Assembly: GCA_963732335.1 (NCBI GenBank)
Contig: CAVSZO010000026.1
Span: 1 to 64,000, forward strand
DNA: 64,000 bases
Reading direction: 5' to 3'
DNA from: Desertimonas sp963732335
GTDB taxonomy: Bacteria; Actinomycetota; Acidimicrobiia; Acidimicrobiales; Ilumatobacteraceae
A program made the position numbers and the translations under genes. Under the pieces are notes generated by a model, which saw nothing but the letters and a program-made list of their open reading frames with translations, ran no database searches and was not told the origin of the DNA. Positions 18,316 through 28,693 of the stretch are shown here, one piece after another (position 1 is the stretch's first letter; every line of letters begins with the position of its first letter).

Positions 18316-20379
18316 TCAGGGGAGTTCGCCGGTCTCCAACAGTTGCTCGAAGGCCGCTTCGTCGATGATCGGGACGTTGTGCTGCTCGGCCTTGGTGACC
18401 TTCGAGGCGCCGGGGCTGTCGCCGACGACCAGGGCGTAGGTCTTGGCGCTGACGCTGCCGGGGCTCGTACCGCCGCGCGCCACGATCGCCTCGGTGGCAC
18501 CGTCACGGCTGAACCCAGCGAGCGTGCCGGACACCACGACTGCCTTGCCTGCGAGCGTCTGCGGCTGCTCCGGCCCACTGCGCTCCGGAGCCTTGCCGAA
18601 GTCGACGCCAGCGGCGCGCAACTTCTCGATGAAGGCGCGGTTGCTGTCGCGATCGAACCAGGTGCGGATCGACGCAGCGATCACCCCGCCGACACCGGGA
18701 ACTGCAGCGAGGTCCTCGGCGGGTGCATTCATCACCGCGTCGAGGGTCCCGAACGTCGACGCCAGCACTCCAGCAGCGGAGGGGCCGAGGTGTTTGATAC
18801 CGAGGGCGGTGAGCAGGCGTGGCAACGGCCGTGTCCGCGACTCGTCGATCGCGGCGACGAGCTTCTCGGCACTGATCTTGGCGAAGCCCTCGAGGCCGAG
18901 CAGCTGCTCGACAGTGAGGGCGTAGATGTCGGCGGGGTCCTCGACCAGACCGCTGGCGATGAGCTGGCCGACGGTGCGATCGCCGAGACCCTCGATGTCC
19001 ATCGCTCCACGCGATGCCCAGTAGCCGATCCTGGCGTGGCGCTGGGCCGGGCACGACGGCTCGATGCAGCGACGGTCCGCCTCGCCCTCGGGACGGACGA
19101 GCGGGTTGCCACACGACGGGCAGACCTCCGGGAAGGTCCACGGCTCGGCCCCGGCAGGGCGCAACGACAACACCGGGCCGACCACCTCGGGGATGACGTC
19201 ACCTGCCTTGCGCACGATCACCGTGTCGCCGGGCCGCACGTCCTTGGACCGCACCTGGTCCTCGTTGTGCAGGGTGGCCATGCCGACGGTCGATCCACCG
19301 ACGAAGACGGGGTCGAGCACGGCGAAGGGCGTGGCTCTTCCGGTGCGCCCGATCGACACCTGGATGTCGCGCAGCAACGTCGTGCGCTCCTCCGGCGGGA
19401 ACTTGTAGGCGATCGCCCAGCGCGGCGCCCGCGAGGTGAACCCGAGTCGCGAGCGCTGGTCGACATCGTCGACCTTGACGACGACGCCGTCGATCTCGTA
19501 GTCGAGGTCGTGGCGATGCTCCTCCCAGTGCTTGCAGTGGCCGAGCACGTCGTCGAGTGACGTGAACGTCTTCGTCTCCGGGTTGACCGGCAAGCCCAGC
19601 GACCGGAGATAGGCCAGCGATGCGGAGTGGCTGGTCAGCTCCGGGCCGCCCTCGACGGCGCCGAGCTGGTACGACCAGAACGCCAGATCGCGCTGGGCGG
19701 TGATCGTGGCGTCCTTCTGGCGCAAGCTGCCTGCCGCCGAGTTGCGCGGGTTGACGAACGGTCGCGTGCCGGCTGCCGCGGCAGCCTCGTTGAGTCGCTC
19801 GAAGCTGGCCACCGGCATGTAGACCTCGCCGCGCACCTCGAGCACGGCCGGGACCGACCCGTTCGGCGGCGTGAGCTTCGCGGGGCACCGCCCCGATCGT
19901 CGCCACGTTGGCCGTGACGTCCTCACCGACACGGCCATCACCGCGTGTCGCCGCCTGCTTGTAGCGGCCACCCTCGTAGCGGATGCTCATCGCCAACCCA
20001 TCGATCTTCAGCTCGCAGACGTACGTCACGGTCTCGTCGGGCAACCCGCGGGCGATGCGTGCACCCCACGCCTCCAGCTCCTCGCGTGTCATCGCGTTGT
20101 CGAGGCTCATCATCGGGACGGCATGGGTCACGGGGGCGAACAACGTGCTCGCCAGCGCCACCGACGTCGGCGGTCAGCGGGTTGTCGAACTCGACGTCAG
20201 GATGCGCCTCGGCGAGGGCGCGCAGCTCACGGACGAGGGCGTCGAAGTCACCGTCGGAGATCTCCGGGTCGTCGAGCTCGTGGTAGCGACGGTTGTGGTA
20301 GCGAACGAGCTCGGCGAGGGCAACGAGGCGCTTCCTGCACGGGATCGCCGGCTTCAGTGACGTCACCGCTCACGGACAT
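18316..20379 (-). CDS. ligA: NAD-dependent DNA ligase, frameshifted
   Basis: Seals nicks in DNA using NAD+. In order: Ia domain (LVRYHNRRYHELDDPEISDG), adenylation motif with the reactive Lys (CELKIDGLAMSIRYEGG), EIDGVVVKVDDVDQR, OB fold, zinc finger with four Cys (CPSCGNPL and CIEPSCPAQ), helix-hairpin-helix repeats and a C-terminal BRCT domain (GKAVVVSGTLAGFSRDGA). Length (~687) is normal. Breaks near 20334 (one extra G restores the frame), 20165 and 19880. The ATG at 20379 overlaps the upstream methyltransferase gene by ten bases. Essential, so the breaks are probably sequence errors. Confidence 0.93.
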
Positions 20380-21435
20380 CGATCATCGCACGCTGAGACG
20401 GCGATGCGGCGGCCGATCTCGCGCACCGCCCGGCAGACCCGCTCGGCGACGACGGGGGTGTGCAATCCCAGCCCGCAGTGGGCCGTGACGATGCTTCGCT
20501 GGTGCAGCATCGTCGGCGTCGATCCCGCGCTGTTCGAGCTCCCCCCACAGGTCGGTCAGCTCGCGCCACTGACGGTCAGGGGAAACGAACATCGGTCCAT
20601 CCGTGGCGACGACGCCCCAGGCGATCCGCCCGCCGCCCTCGAGGAAGCGGCCGAGGTAGCCGGCCGCGCCAGCGATGGCCGGGCGGGCGGGGATGGACAA
20701 GACGTCGGGCCCGGCGGCCAGCAGCGACGCCACGTCGGCATCACCGCAGCAGTGGACCCCGACGGTGGCCACACCGGACACGCTCGCCATCACCCCCGAC
20801 AGCAGGTCGATCGCCGGATCCGGAGCGATCGGGAACCCGGGCGTGAACAGCTCCCCGAACCACGGCTCGTCGATGACGACGATCTGCGGGGATCGGGGCA
20901 GTGTCGAGGCGACCGCCACCGACAGCGACACGACGTGCGAGCGGACGGCACGCGCCGCAACGGCGAACGCCACGTCGTCGGACAGGCCGGCGCGTGTGAG
21001 GGCGACACCGAGGGTCACCGGTCCGACGAACTGCCACTTGACCGGGCCCTCGAGGCCAATGGCCACGGCGTGTTCGAGGAAGCGCCGCAAGCCTGAGAAG
21101 CTGTCCGTGGCGATGTCGGTGATCACCGGGGCGTACGGGTCGACGGCCGCCGGATCGACGGCAATGCTGCCGTATTGTCCGGCCGTCACTCCGTTGATCC
21201 CGACGACGGCCTGGGCGATCATGCCCTCGGCGGGACACCGGCGGGGCAGCGACGGGATCGCCGGAACGTCGTACTCGGTCATCGCGAAGCGCACCGCTTC
21301 CCTCGCCGAACGATGCGGGAGCGACCCGACCCCGGTCGCCGTGCCGGGACGCAGCTCGGCCAACCGCGGGACGCCGCGGGCGAGCTCCCGATGCGGGGTC
21401 GGGGCAGCCAGGTGCGGGTGAACCGTCGTCGTCAC
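20370..21435 (-). CDS. MetE-like (cobalamin-independent methionine synthase C-terminal) methyltransferase
   Basis: A ~350-residue barrel related to the catalytic half of MetE/UroD. It has GTATGVGSLPHRSAREAV at the N terminus, the central VVIDEPWFGELF, and candidate zinc ligands in GVHCCGDADV and, after a frame change near 20505, HCGLGLHTP. Homologues with only this half transfer methyl groups to homocysteine from other donors; the donor here is unknown. GTG 21435 is the chosen start. The stop lies inside the ligA start region, so the two genes are coupled. Confidence 0.75.
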
Positions 21436-21501
21436 CACCGCACCGCAGTCTGGCCGATCGGGCCACGGTGGCTGCAGTCGGCCGCCCGTACAGTCGGCCG
21501 G

Positions 21502-22426
21502 GTGCCCGCAGTCGCCCACGTCGTCGTGTGGGGCGCCCGGCTCGGCTGGCTCGCCGTCGCCATCGTCGGTGGCGCGGCGATCGGCGAGGCGCTGAGCGAA
21601 CACGGGCGGACCGTGCAGGTGGTCGGGACGGCTGCCGCTTGGATCGGGTGGTCCGTCGGAGCGATCGCCCTGGCCCTTCCCGGCGTGCTCACGCTCACCG
21701 TCGCGCGCGTCGTGATCCCCGGGTCGCTCGTCGTCGCCGCCGTGGCCATCATCGACCGCGCCGACCCGTCGACGGGAATCGCTCTGCTGGCCCCCGCCCT
21801 CGCCACCAGCGCGCTCGTGGTGACGGCAGAGTTCGGCCGCGTGTACCTCCAGGCATCGGCGTACGGTGCGGAGTCGCGCTTCGGACTGCGGCCGCCGATC
21901 GGCTATCTCCTCGCCTGCATCGTCACCTGGCTCCTGACGACGACGGCCCTCGTGCTCGCCTTCCCCGCCCTCGCCGGGCGGGCGTGGGCTCTCGGCACTC
22001 GTCTGTCTCGTCGTTGCCGCAGCTGGGCTGACGCTGCTGCCCCGCCGGTGGCATCAGCTGTCGCGACGTTGGCTCGTGCTCGTTCCGGCCGGCATCGTCG
22101 TCCACGACCCCGTCGTCCTCGCCGACACGCTCATGCTTCCGCGCCGGACGATCGGCGCGGTCGCCCTCGCCGATGTCGGAGTCGCGTCAGACACGGTCGC
22201 CGACCTCACCGGCCCGACCCCAGGGCTGGCGGTCGAGATTCGCCTCAGCGAACCCGCCACTGCTGTCGTCGCGCCGACTCGAGCGCACCGCGACGGGAAG
22301 ACGATCCATCTCACCGCCCTGGTCGTCTCGCCGACGCGCCCCGGCGCTGTCGTCAAGGCGGCGGCCAAGGCTGGCTCATCCCACCACCGGCTGAGACCGC
22401 GGGCGGCCGTAGCCTTGCCAGGGTGA
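21502..22426 (+). CDS. Hypothetical polytopic membrane protein, one frameshift
   Basis: About 307 residues with five or six hydrophobic segments, including HVVVWGARLGWLAVAIVGG, GIALLAPALATSALVV and YLLACIVTWLLTTTALVLAF. A frame change near 21990 separates a final hydrophobic segment and a soluble tail with VVHDPVVLADTLMLPRR. GTG 21502 lies seven bases after TACAGT (21489-21494), suggesting a leaderless start. The stop overlaps the cysteine desulfurase GTG. I do not recognise a family; the soluble tail resembles a small PH-like regulatory segment only loosely. Confidence 0.65.
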
Positions 22427-23587
22427 CCGAGCAGCTCGTGTACCTCGACCATGCGGCGACGACGCCCATGCGCCAGGTCGCCATCGATGCGATGCTGCCG
22501 TTCCTCGCCGACGGCTATGCCAACCCGAGCGGTGCCCATCGATTCGCCCGCCAGGCCCGCAGGGCGGTCGATGACGCCCGTGACGTGGTCGCCGGGGTCG
22601 TCGGATGCCTGCCGGGTGAGGTCGTGTTCACGAGCGGGGGAACCGAGAGCGACAACGCTGCGATCTCCGGCGCGGTGTGGCGCCACGGAGGGGTGCCGGT
22701 GTGCCCCGCCACGGAGCACCACGGAGTGCTCAACGTCGTCGAACGCCACACCGGACGCGTTGCCGGCGTCGACCGGTACGGCCGCGCCGACCTCGAACAG
22801 CTCGCGGCAGCGATCGACGACCACGTGTCGATCGTCTCGGTGATGGCGGTGAACAACGAGGTCGGCTCGATCAACGATCTCGATGCTGTCGCGGCCGTCG
22901 TGCGCGGCGCGGCGCCGAACGCGTTGCTGCACACCGATGCTGTGCAGGCGGCGTGCTGGCTCGATCTCCGCCAGCTCTGGCCGCACGTCGACCTGCTGTC
23001 GCTGAGCGCCCACAAGTTCGGCGGGCCAAAGGGTGTCGGTGTCCTCGTCGTCCGCAAGGGCGTCACCATCGACCCGCTTCTCGTCGGCGGTGGACAGGAG
23101 CGCGACCGGCGCAGCGGGACACACAACGTGCCGGGAATCGTGGCGATGGCCGCCGCTCTCGCAGCCACCGACGCCGAGCGGGAGACCGAATGCGTGCGCA
23201 TCGCGGCGCTGCGCGATCGCCTCGTCGGCGGTCTCGTCGGCGCCGTCGACGGCGTCCATGAGACCGTCCCGACCGACATCAAGGTCGCCGGCGGAGCGCA
23301 CATCTGCGTCGAGGGCGTGGAGAGCGAGTCACTGCTGTTCCTCCTCGACGAGGCGGGTCTGTGCGCGTCGGCAGCCTCGGCATGCGCCAGCGGGGCGATG
23401 GAACCGTCGCATGTGCTCGCCGCCATGGGGGTCGAGGGGAAGCTGGTCCGCCGGCGCCTTGCGGATGACGCTCGGCCGGACGACGACGGAGGAGGACGCC
23501 GACCGCGCCGTCGAGATCCTCGCCGGGGCGATCTCGACGCTGCGCGCCCGCAGCGCACCGGTCGCCCACGGAGCGGGTCGACCATGA
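22423..23587 (+). CDS. Cysteine desulfurase (NifS/IscS family), one frameshift
   Basis: PLP enzyme that takes sulfur from cysteine as a persulfide. Visible are YLDHAATTPMRQ, SGGTESDNAAI, TEHHGVL, NNEVGSIN, the PLP Lys in LSAHKFGGPKGVGVL and the mobile catalytic Cys in ASAASACASGAMEPSH. A frame change near 23455 joins GALRMTLGRTTTEEDADRAV at the end. GTG 22423 is seven bases after TAGCCT (22410-22415). The stop overlaps the mnmA ATG (ATGA), and the pair would feed sulfur straight into tRNA 2-thiolation. Confidence 0.92.
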
Positions 23588-24625
23588 GGGTGATGGTGGC
23601 GATGAGCGGCGGCGTGGACTCGTCCGTCGCCGCTGCCCTCCTCGCCGGCGACGGGCACGACGTCGTCGGGGTGACGATGCGGTTGTGGGGCGGCGAGAGC
23701 GACACCGGCTGCTGCAGCGTGTCCGATGTCGACGACGCCCGCCGGGCCGCCGATGCCCTCGGCCTCGAACACCTGGTGTTCAACTTCAGCGACGACTTCG
23801 ACGCCCACGTCGTGACGCCGTACGTGTCGGCGCACCGCGCCGGGTCGACGCCGAATCCGTGCATCGAGTGCAACCGCAAGGTGAAGTTCGCACGGCTGTC
23901 CGAGCGGGCCGCCCAGCTCGGGTTCGACGCCGTGGCCACCGGCCACCATGCCCGGATCGGACGACACGGCGACCGTTACACACTGGAGCGCGGCGCCGAC
24001 CGGGCCAAGGACCAGAGCTACGTCGTGCACATGCTCGGGCAGGGCGACCTCGCCCGCACGATGTTCCCGATCGGATCGCTCACCAAGGACGAGGTCCGCC
24101 GCCAGGCCGGCCAGCTCGGGCTGCGCACGGCGACGAAGCCGGACAGCCAGGACGTCTGCTTCATCACCACGACGGGTGGTCGTGAGCAGTTCCTCGGTCG
24201 ACGGATCCCGTTCACTCCAGCCCGCGTCGTCGACTCCGGTGGAACGCTGCTCGGGACCGCCCCCGCCATCGAGCTCGTCACCGTCGGTCAGCGCAAGGGT
24301 CTCGGACTTCCTGGCGGCGGGCCGAAGCGCTACGTCCTCGCCGTCGACCGTCCGACCGCCACCGTCGTCGTGGGCGACGAGGGCGAGTTGCTCGACGAGG
24401 CGCTCGACGTCGACGCTCCGACGTGGGTCGACGCTCCGGTCGACGGTGAGGTGCTCGTCCAGACGAGTGCCCACGGCACGCCCCATCGGGCAACGGCGCG
24501 GCTCACGGACACCGGCGTGCGTGTCGACGTGGCACGAGCCGCAGCGGCGCGTCGCACCCGGCCAGAGCGTCGTGCTGTACGACGTCGACGACCGGTGCGT
24601 GCTCGGCGGCGGCATCGCCGCGTGA
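23584..24625 (+). CDS. mnmA: tRNA-specific 2-thiouridylase, one frameshift
   Basis: Adds sulfur to U34 of Lys, Glu and Gln tRNAs. It has the PP-loop SGGVDSSVAAALL, the first catalytic Cys in TPNPCIECNRKVKF, the TGHHARI and ARAKDQSYVVHMLGQ-type blocks (here ADRAKDQSYVVHML) and the second Cys in SQDVCFI. The C-terminal beta-barrel follows. A frame change at GG 24531-24532 (one extra G) restores HEPQRRVAPGQSVVLYD. Length is ~346. Translationally coupled to the desulfurase. Confidence 0.93.
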
Positions 24626-24659
24626 TAGCCCGGCGACTCTCCGACGTCTCTCCGGAGCC

Positions 24660-24682
24660 AAATGCACCGGATCGGTGCATTT
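24660..24682. terminator. Perfect 10-bp hairpin after mnmA
   Basis: AAATGCACCG (24660-24669) is exactly inverted at 24673-24682 with a three-base loop, 35 bases after the mnmA stop. There is no clear T-tract beyond TTT. A terminator for the nifS-mnmA unit is the simplest reading. Confidence 0.6.
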
Positions 24683-24753
24683 CACTGCGGAGAACCGCTG
24701 CGTGTGACGACGACGTTGGTGACGAAAGCGAAGGCGATGAGAATGTCGCTTCG

Positions 24754-25497
24754 ATGGAGGGGTACCGACCGGAGACCTACGGCGACCGGATCGCCGACGT
24801 CTACGACGAGCTGTTCGCCAACGTCAGCGATGTTGGCGGCCAACGTCGCGTTCCTCGACTCGCTCGTCGCCGCGGCGACCGGCGCGGATCCTCGAGCTCG
24901 CCGTCGGCACCGGCCGGCTGGCGATCCCGCTCGCCGCCCTCGGCCACGACGTCACGGGCATCGACGTCAGCGCGGCGATGCTCGAGCGGCTGCGTGCCGC
25001 CGACGTCGACCAGCGGGTGACCACCGTGCTCGGCGACATGGTCGACGACCTCCCGGCCGGCCCGTTCGACCTCGTGTTCGTTGCCTTCAACTCACTGTTC
25101 ATGCTCGACGGAGCCGGCACGACAAGCGGAGTGCTTCGCAGCCGTGGCAAGGCGGCTCGCACCGACCGGTGCCTTCGTCGTCGAAGCGTTCGTGCCGTGG
25201 GATCCTCCGCGAGGCGGATCGCACGTCGACGTGCGCTCGATGAGCGTGGACCGTGTCGTGCTCGACGCCACATCACCGACCCAGTGGCCCAGACCGTCGC
25301 CGGGCAGTTCATCGAGTTGATCGACGGCCAGCCGGTGCGCCTGCGTCCCTACGTGCTGCGATGGTCGCGGCCGAGCGAGCTCGACGACTGGGCCGACGGC
25401 CGCCGGGCTCCGGCTTGCCGAGCGCTTCGCCGACGTCGAACGCGCCCCGTTCACCGACGAATCGCCGTTTCACGTCAGCGTCTACCGAGCGACCTGA
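24754..25497 (+). CDS. Class I SAM-dependent methyltransferase, frameshifted
   Basis: About 247 residues. After MEGYRPETYGDRIADVYDEL comes the SAM-binding motif ILELAVGTGRLAIPLAALG, the acidic loop VTGIDVSAAMLERL and FDLVFVAFNSLFML, typical of type 11/25 methyltransferases. The C-terminal part reads PYVLRWSRPSELDDWA and FADVERAPF. Frame changes lie near 24830, 24885, 25120, 25280 and 25410. ATG 24754 is preceded by a purine-rich region. The substrate is unknown. Confidence 0.78.
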
Positions 25498-25571
25498 TCC
25501 AGCCGTGCCCACACTCCGGGATTTAGATGCACCAATTCCGTAGCACTGCAGTCGTATCCTGAATTGCAACT

Positions 25572-26564
25572 GTGAGACAGATGCGACTGAACCCGTTGAA
25601 CGGCCGCTGGGTCACCATCGTCTCCGATCGCGCCCATCGCCCGCACGACTTCGCCCCGCGCCAGCCGGCGATCGACGCTGACTCTGATCGCCCGTGCCCG
25701 TTCTGTCCCGGCAACGAGGACGCCACGCTCCCGGCCCTCGACACCGTCGACGCCGGCGGCACGTGGCAGATGCGCGTGATCCCCAACCTCTACCCGGCGT
25801 TCGGCGGTGGGACCGGATTCGTCGTCCACCACGTCGGGCCCGTCCACGTGATCGCCGAGGCGACCGGCACGCACGAGGTGTTCGTGTACTCCCGCGATCA
25901 CGACAGCGGACTGGCCGACCTCGACGACGAGCAGGCCGCGGCGTTGATGCACGCGCTCAAGCGCAGACTCAACGCCCACGCGGCTGCCCACGGCATTCGC
26001 TACACCCAGGTGATCGTCAACCACGGGCGCGAGGCGGGAGCGTCGCTCGCCCATCCCCACGCCCAGATCCTCGGCCTGCCGTTCGTGCCCACCGAGGTCC
26101 TCGACGAGGAGCGGGCGTTCGCCCGCTTCGCCGGTGGTTGCGTGATCTGCACGACGATCGACGCCGAGGAGTTCAGTGGCGACCGGATCGTGTTCGCCGA
26201 CGCCGACGTGGTGTGTGTGGCGCCGTTCTGGAGCGGTGCTCCGTACGAGCTGCTGCTGATGCCGCGCCGGCACGAAGGACATCTCCAAGCCGCCGACGAC
26301 GACAACCTCGAGGCGATGGGCCGGGCGATCCGCGACGTCGTCGCCGAGCTCAACGCCATCCTCGGCGACGTCTCCTACAACCTCGGCATCCACAGCGCAC
26401 CGCACGAGCACGCTGGGGAGTACCACTGGCACGTCCACCTCTGGCCGAACCTCGTCACTCAGGCGGGATTCGAGCGCGGCACGGGCGTGATGATCAACGT
26501 CGTACCGCCCGAGGACGCCGCCGCCAGCCTCCGCGTCGCCCACGCCGGCGCCGCCGCCGTCTGA
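25572..26564 (+). CDS. GalT-like nucleotidyltransferase (HIT superfamily)
   Basis: A 330-residue intact protein related to galactose-1-phosphate uridylyltransferase. It has the NGRWVTIVSDRAHRPHDF start, CPFCPGNED (zinc-type Cys pair), the catalytic-type HPHAQILGLPF, and a second HIT-like half with YHWHVHLWP. GalT homologues transfer UMP between sugar phosphates; a distinct sugar substrate is possible because no gal gene is nearby. Start is GTG 25572 or ATG 25581; the latter gives the usual RLNPLNGRW opening. Confidence 0.82.
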   Translation: MRQMRLNPLNGRWVTIVSDRAHRPHDFAPRQPAIDADSDRPCPFCPGNEDATLPALDTVDAGGTWQMRVIPNLYPAFGGGTGFVVHHVGPVHVIAEATGTHEVFVYSRDHDSGLADLDDEQAAALMHALKRRLNAHAAAHGIRYTQVIVNHGREAGASLAHPHAQILGLPFVPTEVLDEERAFARFAGGCVICTTIDAEEFSGDRIVFADADVVCVAPFWSGAPYELLLMPRRHEGHLQAADDDNLEAMGRAIRDVVAELNAILGDVSYNLGIHSAPHEHAGEYHWHVHLWPNLVTQAGFERGTGVMINVVPPEDAAASLRVAHAGAAAV

Positions 26565-26595
26565 GTTTCGCCTTCGCAAGCAGAGCTTGCTCGGC

Positions 26596-26635
26596 GAGCT
26601 CGATGAAGGCGGCCTTCGGCCGCACGAAGCATCTC
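26596..26635. repeat. Dispersed palindromic repeat, family A copy 2
   Basis: GAGCTCGATGAAGGCGGCCT then TCGGCCGCACGAAGCATCTC matches 14186-14226 closely. Like copy 1 it sits just after a plus-strand gene and before a minus-strand gene stop. Confidence 0.6.
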
Positions 26636-26661
26636 TGCCCCAGCCGACGCAGTGGTCACGT

Positions 26662-26961
26662 TCAGAGCTGGCGAAGTAACGCGGTGGTTGCGGCCGCAGC
26701 GACGACGACGACGATGAACGGTGCGCGTCGCCAAGCCAACACGCCGGCGACGGCAACGCCGGGCAGGCGGGCGTCGACGACGAGGTGCTGGCCGGTCGAC
26801 AGCGTTCCCTGAACGATGAGGGCGCTCAACATCGCCGCCGGGACGAGAGCAAGACAACGCTCCAGCGCGGCGGGCAACGGCCGTGAGCCGATCACGACCA
26901 GCCCGAGGAACTTGAAGCCATAGGCCCCGGCAGCGAGCCACAACACGAGCGACCAGGTCAC
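26662..26961 (-). CDS. azlD: AzlD-type branched-chain amino acid exporter small subunit
   Basis: A 99-residue membrane protein with three to four hydrophobic segments (WSLVLWLAAGAYGFKFLGLV, LVPAAMLSALIVQG, PFIVVVVAAAATTALL). Size and the LPAALERCLALVPAAMLSAL block match AzlD, which works with AzlC to export branched-chain amino acids. Its GTG start (26961) overlaps the azlC stop, so the two are coupled. Confidence 0.83.
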   Translation of the reverse strand: MTWSLVLWLAAGAYGFKFLGLVVIGSRPLPAALERCLALVPAAMLSALIVQGTLSTGQHLVVDARLPGVAVAGVLAWRRAPFIVVVVAAAATTALLRQL

Positions 26962-27683
26962 ATGACCACCGGTTCGTCGGGGACGTCGTCGGGATGCGTC
27001 GGATCCGGAGTCCGAAGCCCGACGAGCACGGCGGCCGCGGCGCACAGGATCGGCACGCCGACCGGCGCGATCGGAATCAGCACGAGGCAGATCGTGCCGC
27101 CGAGGATTGCGGCGATCAGTCCGAGGCGGTGGCGGAGGTGCGGTGCCACCATCGCCACGAACCCAGCCGGAAACGCTGCGTCGAGGCCATAGGTCTGCGG
27201 GTCGATCGCCGAACCGATCAAGGCCCCGACCAGCGTCGCCGTGTTCCAGCACACGTACACCGTGACGCCCGTGATCCAGAACGCGTGGCGTTTGGCTTCG
27301 AGGTCTCGCTGCACGCTCGCCATCGCCGTCGACTCGTCGATGGTCAGCTGGGCGGCGACGGCGCGGCGGGCGAACGATCCCGTGATGACCCGCGACATCG
27401 CCAGCCCGTAGACCGCGTTGCGGGCCGCCAAGATCATCGCCCCGCCGAGGGCGGCAGACGTGCCTCCCCCGGCAGCGATCACGCTGACGGCGCTGAACTG
27501 GGACGCCCCGGTGAACACGAGCAGCGACATGACGCAGGCTTGGACCACCGAACCGCCGGCAGCGACGGCGCCGACACCGAACACGAGGCCGAACACACCG
27601 ACGGCGGCGCCGAGCGTCAACGACGCCGACGCCACGTCGCGGCGGGCGATGGTGCTGTCCCGAGTGAGCACGCCCTCAGTCAC
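26958..27683 (-). CDS. azlC: AzlC-family amino acid exporter large subunit
   Basis: A 241-residue protein with about five to six membrane helices. It contains ACVMSLLVFTGASQFSAVSV, the family-typical NAVYGLAMSR and LTIDESTAMA. Together with AzlD it forms a branched-chain amino acid (or related) efflux system in the cytoplasmic membrane. The start (GTG 27683) overlaps the stop of the questin-oxidase-like gene; GTG 27671 is an alternative. Confidence 0.87.
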   Translation of the reverse strand: MTEGVLTRDSTIARRDVASASLTLGAAVGVFGLVFGVGAVAAGGSVVQACVMSLLVFTGASQFSAVSVIAAGGGTSAALGGAMILAARNAVYGLAMSRVITGSFARRAVAAQLTIDESTAMASVQRDLEAKRHAFWITGVTVYVCWNTATLVGALIGSAIDPQTYGLDAAFPAGFVAMVAPHLRHRLGLIAAILGGTICLVLIPIAPVGVPILCAAAAVLVGLRTPDPTHPDDVPDEPVVM

Positions 27684-28668
27684 TGAGTCGAGCGACGAGC
27701 GCAGCAGCGGCGGCGCGCACGGTGGGGCTGGTTGATCCGTCAGGTCCGAAGACTGCTTCGGCGACCTTGATGGCGTGCTCGTCGCCACCGGTTACGGCTT
27801 GATCGACGACCGCGTCGGCGTCGACATCGCCCGGCTCCACCCCGGCAGCACGGGGCAGGCGGTACGTCGACACCAGGGCGGCGATCGCCCGCCAGGCACA
27901 ACCGAGCACCAGCTCGGCCGCCTCGGGGTCGAGCAGCTGGGCGACCGGACGGATCGCCGCAGTCGGCGTCAACGTATGGACGTAGACGATCGGATCGCCC
28001 GCTCCGCCGGCAACGATCTCGGCGCCGGCCGCGGCGAGCAGGCCGTCGACGTCGAGCGACGAACCGTCGACGGCGTTGACCGCGGCGACGAACTCGAGGT
28101 CGCCGGCGAGACTCTGGCGAACAGCTTCGAAGATGAGTCCGTCGCCAGCAGTGCGCCGATTCGGCAGGGCGGCGATGCCCGCGGCGACTGACAACGTGCC
28201 CGACGGCTTCGTCGGTCCGGGAACCTCCTGATAGCTAGCCGCCCAGTAGGCCAGTCCGCGCGCCAACTCGGCGAGCCGCTCGGGCGTCTGGCGACTGTGC
28301 AGGGCGCGGGTCGCGTGGGCCGTGCGCAGCCAGCCGTGGGTCGCCGCCCCCATCAGCCCCGGCGCCAAGCGCCGTACCCACGTCCGTACGACCTCGTTCC
28401 ACGGGTGCTCGGCGAGCTCGCCGGCGAACTGCCGCTCCCAATCGCCGACCGTCGACATGTCGCCGAGCTCGGGCGGTCGGCCGCTCGGAGCGACGGGATC
28501 CTCGAGCCGTTCGACGTAGGCATCGACCCAACCGGCGACGGCGTCCGTTCGGCCGAGGCGGACGAGCGCCTCGACCGCCATCGGTCCGTGGTTCGACAAC
28601 CCGCCGCCGAACTCCGGGCCGAACCGTCCGAGGCGCACCAACGCCTCGTCGAGGACGTCCGAACCCAC
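27676..28668 (-). CDS. Questin-oxidase-like protein
   Basis: A 330-residue intact protein matching the questin oxidase-like family: FGGGLSNHGPMAVEALVRLG near residue 15, later SVGDWERQF-type block (here STVGDWERQFAGEL) and AATHGWLRTAHATRAL. In fungi the family carries out Baeyer-Villiger-type cleavage of an anthraquinone; bacterial members are uncharacterised. GTG 28668 lies eight bases after TAGGTT (28677-28682, complement), suggesting a leaderless start. It is coupled to azlCD downstream. Confidence 0.75.
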   Translation of the reverse strand: MGSDVLDEALVRLGRFGPEFGGGLSNHGPMAVEALVRLGRTDAVAGWVDAYVERLEDPVAPSGRPPELGDMSTVGDWERQFAGELAEHPWNEVVRTWVRRLAPGLMGAATHGWLRTAHATRALHSRQTPERLAELARGLAYWAASYQEVPGPTKPSGTLSVAAGIAALPNRRTAGDGLIFEAVRQSLAGDLEFVAAVNAVDGSSLDVDGLLAAAGAEIVAGGAGDPIVYVHTLTPTAAIRPVAQLLDPEAAELVLGCAWRAIAALVSTYRLPRAAGVEPGDVDADAVVDQAVTGGDEHAIKVAEAVFGPDGSTSPTVRAAAAALVARLSD

Positions 28669-28693
28669 GTCGTTCGAACCTAGTGGTGCCGCC

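Noticed and set aside
21175..25020. Single giant plus-strand protein of ~1280 residues
   Set aside because: It is an accidental fusion of a membrane protein, cysteine desulfurase, MnmA and a methyltransferase caused by frame breaks and shared frame; each part has its own start, stop overlap and family limits.
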